Part shown: in pieces, positions 21,761 through 33,584 of the stretch
Position numbering within the stretch: the first letter of the stretch is position 1
Layout: each line of letters opens with the position of its first letter
From: Wurfbainia villosa
Lineage: Eukaryota; Streptophyta; Magnoliopsida; Zingiberales; Zingiberaceae
Direction of reading: 5' to 3'
DNA: 64,000 nt
Assembly: GCA_025175895.1 (NCBI GenBank)
Contig: CM046003.1
Coordinates: 42,587,335-42,651,334 of the forward strand
The notes under the pieces: model-generated
Databases searched by the model: none
Seen by the model: only the letters and a program-made list of their open reading frames with translations
Told to the model about the DNA's origin: nothing
Position numbers and translations under genes: made by a program

Positions 21761-23550
21761 CAGCTAGTAGGATTTGGTGATGGGATCAGATGATCTAGGA
21801 AAATCCCTGAATTATTCGTCGCAAAAAATGCAACCGCTTTGTCGCGGATTGTTGGATCTGATCTTGTTCTTTTCGGAGAAAGGCGGAGACCTGCGGGGAG
21901 CTTTTGGATCGGATCGACAAATGTTTGATCGTTCAGGGTATTACTTTAGTTTAGCCTCTAGGTTAATATGTTGAGAGATACTTGTAGTTTACGGGTATCT
22001 TTGTCTAGAACATTCTTAGTTGGATTAGAAGGGTCCTTTACATCGACTTGTGGGTCGGTGGTATCTCTACCGTCTGGTGAGATGTGGATCAATAATTAAG
22101 AAGTCAAGGGATACCCTTAGACTTTGATAGACATACTTTTGCTGTAGACATATCCTTACGGATGGTCAAATTGTTGGAAGTATGGTACGATATGTCTCTC
22201 GGATGTGCGTATAATCTGAGAGCCTTCAGATGTAATTTCGGATGAACTCCAAGGCTTGCCGTTGCTTAGGCAAGTGGAGTAGGCGATTGAAATGATTGAG
22301 AAAATAGTCCAGTATCGAAGATCACATATCGAGTGATATTTTTGTCGGTATCAATGTTGTTAAACACTATAAAAGAATTGGAAGAACGTTAGTTGCGATT
22401 ATAGGAAATGTTGGATGGGATAATTATCTATCCCAATATTTCTCCTTGAGAAGATCCGGAACTCTTTGTTGAAAGAGAGATGGACCTTTGAAAGTATGCA
22501 TCGATTATCGATGATGGAATACAGTAGTTATTGTGATGAATATCCTTCGTTGTGGGTAGATGATCTATTGAGATCAGCCTAAGACACTTGTGTATACTCT
22601 AGGGTTGGTTTACGACTGGAGGATTGATATTGTAGTGACATGGTGTAATACAATTATCATTGTTGTCGTGATGATTGATATATCATCATATAAGAGTAAA
22701 GGGGATGCAGGTGTGTGGAGACGATAATTTCATACTTGGTATGAATTGTATGAGTTTTGATTAAGTTGCTAGACTAATTAACGATTTAGTCGTCACTGGA
22801 TTTGAGAATCGTATATCCTGAACACGATTGGATCCTTTTGTAGTTGTTGGAATTGCGTAACCTGGCCACTGTTGATCGTGGTAGTTGGAGTTGCGCACTC
22901 GACTACCGTAGATGGTGGTTTGCCTTGTATGTTTTGGTTAGTACTGTAGATGTGGATAGAATATCTTAGCATTACTATACCACATACTTGTTTGACAGAG
23001 GTGATGTTGTAAATCATTTAGTCGGAAGCTGGTGAAACTAATTTACAGGACCTAGATGGCGGTTAACTTTTATGCAAGTATTAGTTAATCTTTCCGGAGT
23101 GGATCAAAAGGAGGTTGTACGCGGATGCATCGTTTCAGGGATCGGAGCGATTCCGATGCAGTTAAATGAGGCGTACTTTATGCTTAAGACATTTAAGAAA
23201 CTACGGGATAAGCTGTCATATACATGACGTGACTTTAGTAGTTATTATTTGGATTTGTAGATGTATGGAGCAGAAGTGCTCATTGAATCTAACTAGCTAC
23301 TGGGTAGCTACTATAGATTTGCTGGAATGCGAACAGTTGCAACTTCAGAGATTGATTGCTATGGTCTTCCATGCACTTACAGAGTGTGTGGTAGAGTGGA
23401 TTTTGAATGGTTGATGGATTTCTCTTTTGAGAAAATAATTCCCCATCTCTGATAAGGATAGTGGGTTCCGGAGTTGCTACAGGAAGCACATCATCCGAGA
23501 TGGGCTATGTACCTTGGTGGTACTTGGAGGTACTGAGATTGGAAACGTTT
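21761..23550 (+). pseudogene. degenerate protease-RT-RNase H region of element B
   Basis: Only fragments can be read. Near 22420-22520 pieces resemble the N-terminal reverse transcriptase stretch that normally contains SPWGAPVLFVKKKDG and CIDYRELN; here they read as short words such as ELFV and IDD across different frames. Near 23120-23290 a piece with VYADASFQG and LRHLRNYG followed by HDVTL matches the RNase H of Tekay-type elements (DAS...ASRQL...HDLEL) but with stops and frame changes. The region from the RT start to the RNase H is much shorter than in an intact element, so a large part of the polymerase domain has been lost. Confidence 0.6.
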
Positions 23551-24320
23551 ATACTGGTGGATTGGTATAAAGAGAGTTATAGCAGATTTTGCTGCTCGAT
23601 GTTGTGAAGGCTGAACATCAGAAACTCGCTGGATTGCTCTAGGAAATTCTGATTCCGGAATGGAAGTGGGAGCATATCACTATTGATTACGTTACGGGAT
23701 TGCCTAGGATCCGTAAAGGACATGATAGGATTTGGGTGAGTGTGGATCGACTGACCAAATCAGCTCATTTCCTTTCTATTCATGGGTCATACTTGTTGGA
23801 TCATTCGGTAGAATTGTATTACCGAAAGATTATCAGATTGCGTGGGGTACTCTTAAGTACCATATCGGATGGAGACCCACGATTTTCCTCACAATTTTTA
23901 ACAGAGCCTGCATCAGGCTATGGGCACAGAGCTTCGGCTTAGTGCAACATTTCATCCGCGGACTGATGGACTGTCTGAGCATGACATTCAAACGTTGGAG
24001 GATCTATTCAGATCTTGTGTCATGGATTATGGAGGTGTAGCTTGTCGGTTGGCTTTACCTCCGACACTTACGGGTGCTCACAACGTATTTCCTGTTTTTA
24101 TACTAAGGAAATACATGTCGCATGTTGATCATGCTCTGAAAGAGGTTCCGAATTCTACCTCAGTCTAATGCGACTTACGAGGTGATTCCAGGGTGGAGCC
24201 TGGGTCGCAAGGAGCGACAGTAGTGGGACGAAAACCATCCGACTCATAAAAGTTGGATGACAGCATCATACCGATGAGGAGGCTACGTGAGAGCTGGAAG
24301 ATACTATCCGAGCTCGATAC
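23551..24320 (+). pseudogene. integrase-chromodomain remnant of element B, with internal deletion
   Basis: The start of the integrase shows IADFAARC and, after a frameshift, KAEHQKL, the end of the zinc-binding part. The core reads LPRIRKGHDRIWVSVDRLTK with the first catalytic Asp just before it, and later FHPRTDGLSEHDIQTLED with the catalytic Glu kept. The text then jumps from VMDYGG straight to VACRLALPPTL, whereas A has about 330 bases between these points. The chromodomain end DEEAT is followed by TGA at 24288-24290 and then ELEDTIRARYPHL. Confidence 0.86.
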
Positions 24321-24418
24321 CCTCATCTGTTCACTTGAGGAATGTATGTGGTTATTTCGGAAACTTGCTTAAAGTAATTTTTGCATGTTAGTACGAAATT
24401 TGGGAACCAAATTTTTAT

Positions 24419-24431
24419 AAGTGGGGGAGAA
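24419..24431 (+). other. polypurine tract of element B
   Basis: AAGTGGGGGAGAA sits immediately before the 3' LTR start TGTAAGATAC. Confidence 0.88.
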
Positions 24432-27400
24432 TGTAAGATACGACGAAAAAAAATGATATGGTTAGGAGTTAATTACATCTAACCTAGCTTAAGAAATTTT
24501 AATAGCTTAATTAACCTAGATTTAATTGAATCTAGAGTTAAAGGCTTATTGGATTTCTACCCTACCCAATCTCAAACCAACCCGTTAACACACTTAACAC
24601 CTTGCCGATCTTGCGCCATCTAGCCTTAATCTCGCCGAAAATCTTTTACTCCGAGCGTTCCAATTCACGCGACTTCACCGATTCCATTCCCCTTCATGAC
24701 AGTCGTTTCCCCTTCGTGACTCCGCCGATTCCATTCCCCTTCGCGCACACCGCGACTTGCTCGTCGCCAACTCTGCCGCCGACAGAGACCTTTCCCGAAC
24801 ACCTTTTCTCCTCTCCGAAGCGACCAGAGGCGATCGCGTCTTCGTGCTCACGCTCGCCGTCGCCGAGCTCACCGTGCCCTAATGCGTCACCGCCGCGAGA
24901 GAAAGAGCGGCTGCCGCCGGTGTCGATCCAGCCCGATCCTCGCCTGATTCAGCCGATCCCTGCTTTATCTTGGTCGATCTCTGCTCGAGCTCGCTGCGCG
25001 ACCGTCGAACCTCCCCGCCGCCGTCCCTTCTCTCCCGCCAGTCGATTGCCTTTGACCACCGTGGACAACCATAGCCAGCCGGTCTACCATTGCCCACACT
25101 GGATATCCGGTGCTGCCCCGCTGCCAGATCGACAGGTTGTTTTCCCAGATCGACATCGTTGTGAGCTGCTTGGCCGATCACCGCCGGAGCAAGGTGAGCA
25201 GTGCCCTCTTACCTCATCTCGAATAGATCCCTCTCCAATCGTAGTCCTTCTTTCAAATTTCTCGGCAACTCTGGGTCTAGGGCACAAATTCCTTGATGTC
25301 AATTCTCTTCCAGTCGATGGCTCTGTGTTGGTGTCGGATTTCCTCTGCTCTGTGACATTTCATGATCTGAGTTCCTATTACTACTGAAGATTCAAAGTCT
25401 CCGATCAACGAATTGACTATTCTGGTTTTCTATAGCATCTACACACAATATATGGTATAAATCTTGCATCCTGTTTATTTGTTTTATCCTATGATTAAGA
25501 GATTTATAGATGGATAGATCAAGGGGGGGAACTTGTATAATAAATGACTTCCGATGCTAAGAAATTCTGCAGTGGGGTGTTGTCTCCAATTCGATGGTTT
25601 TATCGGGTTTGGTTGAGCTCCATTGCAGCTACTCTGCACCTCGCAACCAATTGTTCCTGTCATTGCGAGCAGCACCAGTTGCTATGATACGATTGTGTCA
25701 TTGAAGGGGTAAGAGGTGGGTGCTATGGATTGACTGTGGGTTAATTCGTTAGTTCCATATGTTGATTAAATGGTAGGATGAACAGATTTAGTAATGTAAG
25801 ATTTGGTTTATCTGTTTTGTGCAGATTGGACTCACCTAGGTGTATCAAGAAGTTGAGAAGATGGGTAAGTAGAATTTGGGTGTTCATAGTGGTGTATCAG
25901 TTTGTTTAGTAAACTGGTCTGGATGTGCTATAATTATGTAGTGATGATAGTTTTTGTCCATCGTATGGTGATGTTTGATTTATTTAGGTTAAAGGGAGAC
26001 TGGATTCTTTAAGCAGATTAAGAAGTTGGTTGAAGTGGAATCAGTGTGAGGACTTCCATATGAAGCGGGTTCGCAGAAGCGAACATAATCAACACAGTCT
26101 TCATAACTGGTGGGTAATTTCCTACCTGGTTCGGGTAGATGTATTGCATTCAGATTTAGTCATAGATATGAACATGTTAGGTGTTCATATTACCTTGACC
26201 CTTCTCTTTTTATCATATGCTTGATACTTTACCATTGGCTATTAACTCCATTGCTGATATCATGTTTATTTTATCATGATTAGTAGTTATATATATAGGT
26301 GATGTAAGTAACTTAGAATTTGTTTAAGTTAAGTGAAAATAGTAAAGTCCGGATGACAACCTGATTATACATTGGGCAAAAAGGTCATCCATAGGTAAAT
26401 AATGTCTTTAACCTAGGGTTAGTTCTAGTACCCTTAGGTTGTATGTTACCACTAACATGTATTGTGTAAATGGTCAGAGGAATGATACTTAGGGTATCGC
26501 TACGGACCGGTGGTTCTAGCTTGTTATAATCAGATGAGTACGACTCTCTACAGGATAGAGGGTGTGTCCATCAGTTGAGTACGACTCTCTACAGGATAGA
26601 GAGTGCGTCGATTAGATTGGTATGACTCTCTATAGGATAGAGAGTGCGTCGATTAGATTGGTATGACTCTCTACAGGATAGAGAGTATTATGATCAGTTG
26701 GGTACGACTCTCTGCAGGATAGAGAGTGCGTTGATCTGGTTAGTATGATTCTCTGTAGAATAGAGAGTCTATGGTGGATGTTTGTATGTGAGACATTGCA
26801 TTCATGCATTTGCATGCACATTGGCGACGAGGTCTCCCTTGTGGTTGAGAGTGTCGCCAGTCATCCTGCCTCCATGATTACTCATAGGAGGAGTCACCCG
26901 TGTGAGGGCAGAGCATTGTGGTGCCGCACTCTACCACTATAGATAGTGATAGTTGGATTTGCGTGTCGTAGTCCTGCGTGTGTGGCACTCGACCACTCAT
27001 GGGTTGTGATTGTCGGAGTGGCCAACAGTAGGGACACCCATCGTGTAGCTTACTCTTTATGCTTATATGCTACTCGATCATACTGTCTACTCGGCCACTC
27101 GAGAGTAGTGGTTGGTGTTGAGTTGGGACAGTTGTCATGCTCGAGCCACCGAGGCCACACTGGGGTCGTGGTAGCTTTAGGGTGAGCCAACATGATCATG
27201 CATGATGCATTGTCGACTTATGACATTTTTGCATATTGCCATATATATACATATATGCATGTATATATATATATATGGATGATTGTGATTAGTATACATA
27301 TATAGATGCAGTCTATATATATATGCTTATTGTGATGATGCATTTGATTGTATTATGCTTGCTGCATTTGATTGTACATCATATTCATATATGTTTCTTG

Positions 27401-28150
27401 CATATGTTATACAGTTGTGTCGGATACTGGTATGTGTTGGACAGACCATAGATACCTTGACCTGTAGCATGAGTAGATTATGAGTTGATATTACTCTTCC
27501 TGTTATATATATGTTGGATATATGTTCAGGTTGGATCAGAGTAGCGTAGCAGACTTCAGGTATGTCTGCATTTTTCATTGTTCATTTGATTAGACGGTAT
27601 ATGCTTGCATTAATATACTATGCTGATATACCTATTGTACATCTAGAGTATGTTGTTTAAAATACATGTGATATGGCATATATACATGTTTTTCTATTAC
27701 CTGCTGAGTTTTACTCACCACCCCCCACGGACCCTGGGTTTTCTGTCGCCCAGGTAACAGGTAGAAAACTTCGTGACAGCTTGGAGCACCGCTTGCTGAC
27801 ATCTCATCTCACCTCCGAGGCTCCCGTGTGTATTTGGGCTTTCCGTCCGTTGTGTATTGTATTTTGGAGTTTTCGTGATGTACATGTTGTATATTCGGAT
27901 TTTTGATGAAGTTTTGTATTATTGTGATGTGTCAATCATACCGGTATGCATGTGTAGGATTGTATTGTTGTTGTATCATTTCCGCTGTGTGTAGTTGTTT
28001 TGATATATATACACTGTTGTAGTTTGGTGTATTTTTATATATTGTTGTCATTGTGAGCCTACGTGCCTTGTATTAACCCGAAATGTTGCCACGTACAGGG
28101 GAGATGTCGTCCGTTTGATTTTCGGCTCGGCATGCTCTCGGGGCGTGACA
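24432..28150 (+). repeat. 3' LTR of element B
   Basis: This 3719 bp LTR is uninterrupted and gives the reference layout for the family. A pyrimidine-rich and GC-rich first kilobase includes a 261-codon Ser/Pro-rich frame at 24602-25387, which is not kept in the 5' LTR. A donor-like AAGGTGAGC lies at 25191-25199, the hairpin array at 26542-26768, AT runs at 27240-27280, the conserved CCTGGG hairpin near 27732, and the end is GGGGCGTGACA. TATAC follows at 28151-28155. Confidence 0.93.
26542..26768 (+). repeat. 41-bp tandem hairpin array in the B 3' LTR
   Basis: Six units with the same 41-base period begin at 26542, 26583, 26624, 26665, 26706 and 26747. Order and sequence match the array at 18460-18686 unit by unit, so the number of units has been stable since insertion. 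Confidence 0.9.
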
Positions 28151-30952
28151 TATACTAATCACAATCATCCACATATATATATATACATGCATATATGTAT
28201 ATATATGGTAATATGCAAAACGTCATAAGACACGACAATGCAGCATGCATGGTCATGCCTGCGCACCCCTACTCACTACCACGACCCCAGTGTGGCATAG
28301 GTGGCACGACATGATAACTGTCCCAACTCAACACCAACCACTGCTCTAGAGTGGCCGAGTGGGTAGTATGAACGAGTAGCATATGAGCGTAAAGAGCTCG
28401 CCACACAATGGGGGTCCCTTCTACTGGCCACTCCGATTAACACTATCTATGAGTGGTCGAGTGCCACGCACCCAGGACAACTGCACGCAACTCCAACTAC
28501 CACCGTCTATAGTGGTAGAGTGTAGCACAACAAATGCTCTGCCCTTACACCAGTTACTCCTCTGGGAGTAACCTAGGAGGCAGGATGACTGACGACCCTC
28601 TCAACCACAAGGGAGACTATGTCGTCAGTATGCATGCAAATGACATGAATGCACAATCACACATACAGACATCCACCGCAGACTCTCTATTCTACAGAGA
28701 ATCATACCAATCTGATCAACACACTCTCTATCATGCAGAGAGTCGTACTCAACTGATCATAACACTCCCTATCCTGTAGAGAGTCATACCAATCTGAGCC
28801 ACACACTATCTATCCTATAGAGAGTCATACTCAACTGATCATAACACTCTATCCTATAGAGAGTCATTCTAATCTGAGCGACACACTCTCTATCCTGCAG
28901 AGAGTCATACTCAACTAATCATAATAAGCTAGGACCACTGGTCCGTAGCGACACACTAATCACAAATCACCTGACCATTTACACAACACATGATCGGTAG
29001 TAAACATGCAGCATAAGGTTATTGGAATCAATCCTACATTCAGGACCTTACTTACCCACAGATGCCCTTTTACCCAATTTACAAATCAGGTCATCATCCG
29101 TACTCCACTATTTACATATAACTATGCATTTATAAGTTTACTTACATCACATCTGTAACTCCTAATCATGATGAGGTAAAATATGATAACAGCAACAGAG
29201 CATATATAGCCAAAGACAAAGTATTAAGCACAAGAATAAATAAGAGTGGAGTCAAGGTAATATGATCATATATCTAAATCTGCATGCATCAACAACTACC
29301 TGACCAAGGTAGAAAATTACCCACCTGATATGTAGACTATGTTGATAGTCTTCATGTCCAAGAATGTCTCGAATCAAAATCATACAACATGCAATATATA
29401 TATCAATAGATCTCTAGCATAACCCTAAGCTCTGATTAGATAACCCCTACTAATCATTTCCCTTTATGAATTCATTTAATTCCTAGTCATCTCTAAGATG
29501 AGAGTTATTCATCCTACCTTTTGATCCCACTAATCATACAAGTAATTAGTTATGAATCCCTTTATTCTGAATCAATTCCTTGTCAAAATGCAACATGCAA
29601 ATCCACCATCCACCCACTATAACAAGGATCATAGAACGATATTACTACTGCACTCTATAGCATGATCAGGCCAAAACTCACCTAATCTCCAATTCAATTA
29701 CAACATCAATTGCACATTATAGTAGCATCCATCAAACTTAGATTAACTAACGACCTATCAAACGATAAGCATTTGCAACCATTCAAATATGAACTTACTT
29801 CAATCTCAGCTTCCATAGTCCCATTCGAAATATTCCTCCCCTTCACAAACATCCAAATCAACAATTACCTCTCACAGCCTACCCAAATCTAGATTTCTCC
29901 AATCACAGCTTCAATCATTGCAACAGAATGGGAATTCCTGCCAATGCAAGTAAGAAGGAGGTAACAACTGCTCTTCATGATCGGATAAAGGAAACCCGAA
30001 CTCCAATCACAGCAAATTAGTAACAACAAGGAAGAAGAGATCAACAACCTTGCAATCCACCTGCAGTCATAGTCCCCAAGCTTACATCCGATCCAAGATG
30101 AAAACAACCAGAACTGACCACCATGGAGATCTAACCAACTGCCAATAAAATAAATTGCCTGATCAGCAAGCTGCTCCAGTGACGACAACTAGAGCTCGAG
30201 GGAGAGTAGGCAACCACCGACATGGAGGTCTTACGGTGGTCGACGAGTGGGAGGAAAGGGTTGCGCGTATGGCTGTCGACGGTGAGCGCACGACGCGCAG
30301 GGGCAGCGGTGCTCGTGGGAATGGGGGAAATGTGGCGGTGGTGCTCGCGTGGCTTGCCACGGTGCCACGACTGGCCAACAAATCGAAGGGTCCGACGGCG
30401 AGTGGGAAGAGCAAGATCCGACCGTGTGACGGTGGCGAAAGGGGGATACGGTTCGGTGGCATGCACAGCGAGCGGCTCGAGGAGGTGACCCTAGGGCGAC
30501 GATAGCGAGCACAGGAAGGAGATCGGGCGGAGATCAGCACCGACAGCAACGAAGAGGAGGAAAGTGGCGCGGAGAAGATTCGGGATTGGGAGAAGAAAGG
30601 GAATCGCGGGAAGAAAGAAGAAACCGATCGGGCTCGGGAAGAGAAACGATGTAGAGGAAATGAAACGGAGACGACAATTAAACCGATCGGAAAGAAATAG
30701 TCGGGCGGTAAGAAGGGGAAAACGGGTCGAGTTTGAGAGAGTGGGTCGGGTCCATTAACAGGTCGGGTTTTAGACCCTATAAACAGATAACCCAAACAGG
30801 CTTTCCTAAAGCCTATTGAATCTTTCCCCGCAACTGTCATAGAAATTTCCATTTAAGTCTAGGAAAATTTCTAAAAATTCTTGAAAAATTCCATAGGGTA
30901 TTTTCCTAATTAACAAGCATTATTTTTTTTTAATTTTTTTCGGTATTTTACA
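28151..30952 (-). repeat. 5' LTR of element A, segment 3 (LTR start)
   Basis: After the TATAC duplication the sequence resumes the reverse LTR exactly where segment 2 stopped (ACTAATCACAATCATCC pairs with the text around 27275-27300). It contains an inverted version of the hairpin array at 28681-28906. From 29717 to 30952 it matches the left LTR at 1-1244. It ends at 30952 with the minus-strand start TGTAAAATACC. The long minus-strand frame 30163-30852 (229 codons) is Ser/Pro/Arg-rich, lacks a domain and is broken in the other LTR. Confidence 0.9.
28681..28906 (-). repeat. hairpin array in the A 5' LTR
   Basis: Six hairpin units of about 37-41 bases carry the stems CTCTCTAT and ACAGAGAG or close variants. 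They alternate between two spacer types (CAATCTGA and CAACTGATCA). The alternation is clearer than in B, suggesting a doubled higher-order unit. One unit has lost two stem bases (ACTCTATCC at about 28845). Confidence 0.86.
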
Positions 30953-30954
30953 TA

Positions 30955-31012
30955 AATAAAAAAATAATGCTTGTTAATTAGGAAAAGATCCTATGGAATT
31001 TTCTAGGAATTT
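30955..31012 (+). repeat. inverted copy of the A LTR terminus
   Basis: Just outside the LTR start at 30952, the plus strand reads AATAATGCTTGTTAATTAGG and then a close match to the following LTR bases, in the opposite direction to A. The same words occur inverted at about 30890-30925. The outermost bases TGTAAAATACC are missing from this copy. The match ends near 31012, where copia gag sequence begins. Confidence 0.8.
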
Positions 31013-31693
31013 TACAATACCATTCTCGGTTTGACCTGAGTTAACTTGTTCGTGTAGCTCAAGTTCACAAAATAGTTCGTCTAACCTAATTGTGGAAAGA
31101 TCCCTAGAAACCTTATAGGCATCGACAATCGATGTCCATAAGGCATTTCTCGGGAATGCCTTAAGCGTATACCTAATTAAGTCCCTATTTTCTATTTGGT
31201 GTCCTATTAAATGTAATCCATTTAATATATCTTTAATCCTAGTATGAAGTTGACTAGCATTTTTGTTTTTGTTCATTTTACAATTAAATAATTTATTTAA
31301 TAACATGTCCCGTTTTGCTATCCTTGTGTTATTTGTACCCTCGTGCAGTTCAATTAATTTTTCCCATAATTCCTTAGAATTTTTAAATGGACCTACCATA
31401 TTGAGCTCTTCTTTGGTAAGTCTGCATTGCAAGGTGTTAAGTGTCTTGTAATCAACTTGAGCTCTCTTTCTAATATCGGCGGTCCATTTATCCGATTCTA
31501 ACAACTCACCCGAGTCATCTACCGGAGTTGTAAACCCTTTCCTAATTGAGAACCAGACCTCTAGGTCGGTCTTCAAGTGGCACTCCATTCGCCTTTTCCA
31601 ATATGAAAAGTCCTCTCCATTGAAGAGAGGAGGACGAACGGTGTTATATTCCTCTAAGTGTGATATTATTAACGAAATATTCTCTAAATCCAA
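30974..31693 (-). pseudogene. gag (N-terminal part) of copia element E
   Basis: This is the longest unbroken gag frame in the window, 239 codons from ATG 31693. It starts MDLENISLII and contains FNGEDFSYWKRRMECHLKT, the typical copia capsid opening, followed by SKELWEKLIELHEGT and MLLNKLFNCKM. The last 15 or so codons, from about 31016 leftwards, come from the LTR fragment and not from gag, so the protein is cut before any zinc knuckle. The capsid pattern matches that of the SIRE-like element C (compare YWKG-RMECFLKTQ near 49800). The rest of the element has been lost. Confidence 0.88.
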
Positions 31694-32269
31694 AAAATTA
31701 AATTAAATATTTTCTAAGGCTAGAAAAATTAAATCTAAAATTTTCTAAGGCAAGAAAAATTAAATCTGATATTTTCTAAGACAAGAAAATTAAATCTAAT
31801 ATTTTCTAAGGCGAGAAAAATTAAATCTAATAGTTAAACATCAGACAATTAATTAAATTATCTTAGTATGCAGAAAATTAATTAAATTATCTAAATATGC
31901 AGAAAATTAATTAAATTATCTAAATTCTAGAAAATTAATTAAATTAACTACATATGCAAAAATCTCAATTAAATTATCTAAATATGCAGAAAATTAATTA
32001 AATTATCTAAATTGTAGAAAATTATTTTTAATAATTCTAAAATGTAGAAAATTATTTTTAATAAATCTAAAATGTAGAAAATTATTTTTAATAAATCTAA
32101 AATGCAGAAAACTATTTTTAATTAATCTAAAATGTAGAAAATTATTTTTTAATTAATCTAAAATGCATAAAATTATTTTAAAGCAGTAAAAATTAATCTA
32201 AAGCAATAAAAATTAATCTAAACTAATCTAAAGCTCACGATGGTGGTTTCACTGATTCGGAGTGCCCCC
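31694..32269 (-). repeat. AT-rich leader of element E with degenerate short repeats
   Basis: Between gag and primer site there are many imperfect copies of two short words: TTTTCTAAGGCAAGAAAAATT in 31694-31830 and ATGCAGAAAATTAATTAAATT in 31860-32215, spaced about 30 bases apart. There is no coding frame. Such repeats probably arose by slippage in an untranslated leader. Confidence 0.75.
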
Positions 32270-32281
32270 ACTCTAATACCA
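32270..32281 (-). other. primer binding site, element E
   Basis: On the minus strand this reads TGGTATTAGAGT, two changes from the standard TGGTATCAGAGC, directly inside the LTR end. Confidence 0.8.
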
Positions 32282-32283
32282 AT

Positions 32284-33584
32284 TGTAGGACCGTATTTCT
32301 CCGAGAGAGGGGGGTGAATCTCAGAGTTTAAAAAAAATATTTTAATTTTTAAAATAATTTAGAATATTTGAAAACTATTGTGAGTATGCAACGGAAATGA
32401 AAAATACTAACAATTTATTTTACTTGGTTCACAACCCTAACTGGGTTGCTAGTCCAAGGTTCGTAGCTCTTCCGAGAGCTACCTCGATGGGCAATCATTA
32501 ACTTCCCTCCAACTCGAGAACTCTTGACTTCGGAGGGTTTCACTTTTTACAAATATTAGAGATGGGTAACACACTACCCACTCTTGAAGTTAAGTACAAT
32601 AAGAGAAAATATGAATAAACAAAATTACAAGACGTTATACCGACACATAAAGATGGTTGAGGAAGTCACGGAGTGTCGGAAGGTCGCCTTGTTGTGGAAT
32701 GAGAATTTTCATGGATGAGCAGAAATTTCAGCAACACTTCAACGTAGATTGCATATTCTTCTCGGATCTGGTTGAGCACATATTTTATAAATCTTTTTTA
32801 GTCGATTAGAATGCCTTCTAGTCGACTCCACATCAGCCTGTCGATATGGAATTCGTGGTCTTCCAGTCGACTCCACGTCACTCGGCTCTGCATCGGGAAA
32901 TTTACCTCTTCAGTCGACTCAAACCCTTCAGTCGATTGAAACCCTTTCCATCTACGTCGCACGATCTCCAATCGATCACCAGGTGATCCTGCCAAATAGG
33001 TATCCAGTCGACTGATCCATTTCCAATCGACTGAACTTCAGTCGACTTGAATACATCCAGTCGACTGATCCCTGCAAAACAGGATTAGTACAAATAGTAA
33101 TATAAAATGCGATAGCAGTAGTAATACTGCTTGAACTTGACTACTAAGTCTCATGTAGACTTTTCGTCGGATCGACGTCTAACTTTGTCCCCCTACAGAG
33201 GACTCGACCTCATCTCTTCACTTGAGGCTTACATGCCAGCTACTTGTCAGACTTACCACTCTTGACATCCGATCTGACCTACCAGGGCCTCCACCATCTA
33301 TCCGATCTGCCTGATCCAACTAGACTTTTTGTCGATTTTCTGATCTCCTGACCCAACCAGTCTTCATGCCAAATGTCCGGTCCACGTGACCCATCTGGAC
33401 TTCATGCCTGGTGTTCGGTCCTCCTAATCTGTCAAGATACATGCCTAGTATCCGATCAACACGACCTACTAGGACTTCCTGTTAAGCCTGCACACTTAAC
33501 ACTGATATGAGAATACAAGTAAATCCTAATATTTAACTATGGTTCATACATCAAAACTAAGGAGTGATGCTCACTGCATCAACA
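32284..33584 (-). repeat. 5' LTR of copia element E
   Basis: The 1301 bp LTR starts TGTTGATGCAGTGAGC on the minus strand (33584) and ends CGGTCCTACA (32284). Near its end it has the G/C-run with GGTGAATC that is also seen in B1 and C. A TATAAAA lies on the minus strand near 32780, with a CAGTCGACTG cluster upstream at 32800-33075. The 3' LTR of this element is not in the window. Its loss may be linked to the breakpoint near 31012. Confidence 0.85.
32800..33075 (-). repeat. CAGTCGACTG palindrome cluster in the E LTR
   Basis: Ten or so copies of CAGTCGACT or close variants are scattered over 275 bases directly upstream (on the minus strand) of the TATAAAA near 32780. The surrounding sequence is not alignable by eye with the B1 LTR, so only the motif and its place relative to the TATA box are shared. 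Confidence 0.82.

Larger units (their letters stand above)
14827..28150 (+). mobile_element. gypsy chromovirus element B (Tekay/Del-like), complete but decayed
   Basis: Two LTRs start TGTAAGATACGACG and end GGGGCGTGACA, and the element is flanked by TATAC duplications inside the LTR of element A. The 5' LTR spans 14827-20086, including a 1.5 kb solo LTR insertion, and the 3' LTR spans 24432-28150 (3719 bp). The internal 4345 bp run in the order primer site, gag remnant, reverse transcriptase and RNase H remnants, integrase, chromodomain, polypurine tract. The chromodomain ending EEAT-stop-ELEDTIRARYP and the integrase type place it in the chromoviruses. Many stops and at least one internal deletion rule out a functional polyprotein. 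Confidence 0.93.

Noticed and set aside
24602..25387. 261-codon Ser/Pro-rich frame
   Set aside because: It lies in the B 3' LTR. The 5' LTR copy has a stop in the same frame and no domain is visible.
30163..30852. 229-codon minus-strand frame
   Set aside because: It lies in the A 5' LTR, has low-complexity Ser/Pro/Arg composition, and is not kept in the left LTR.
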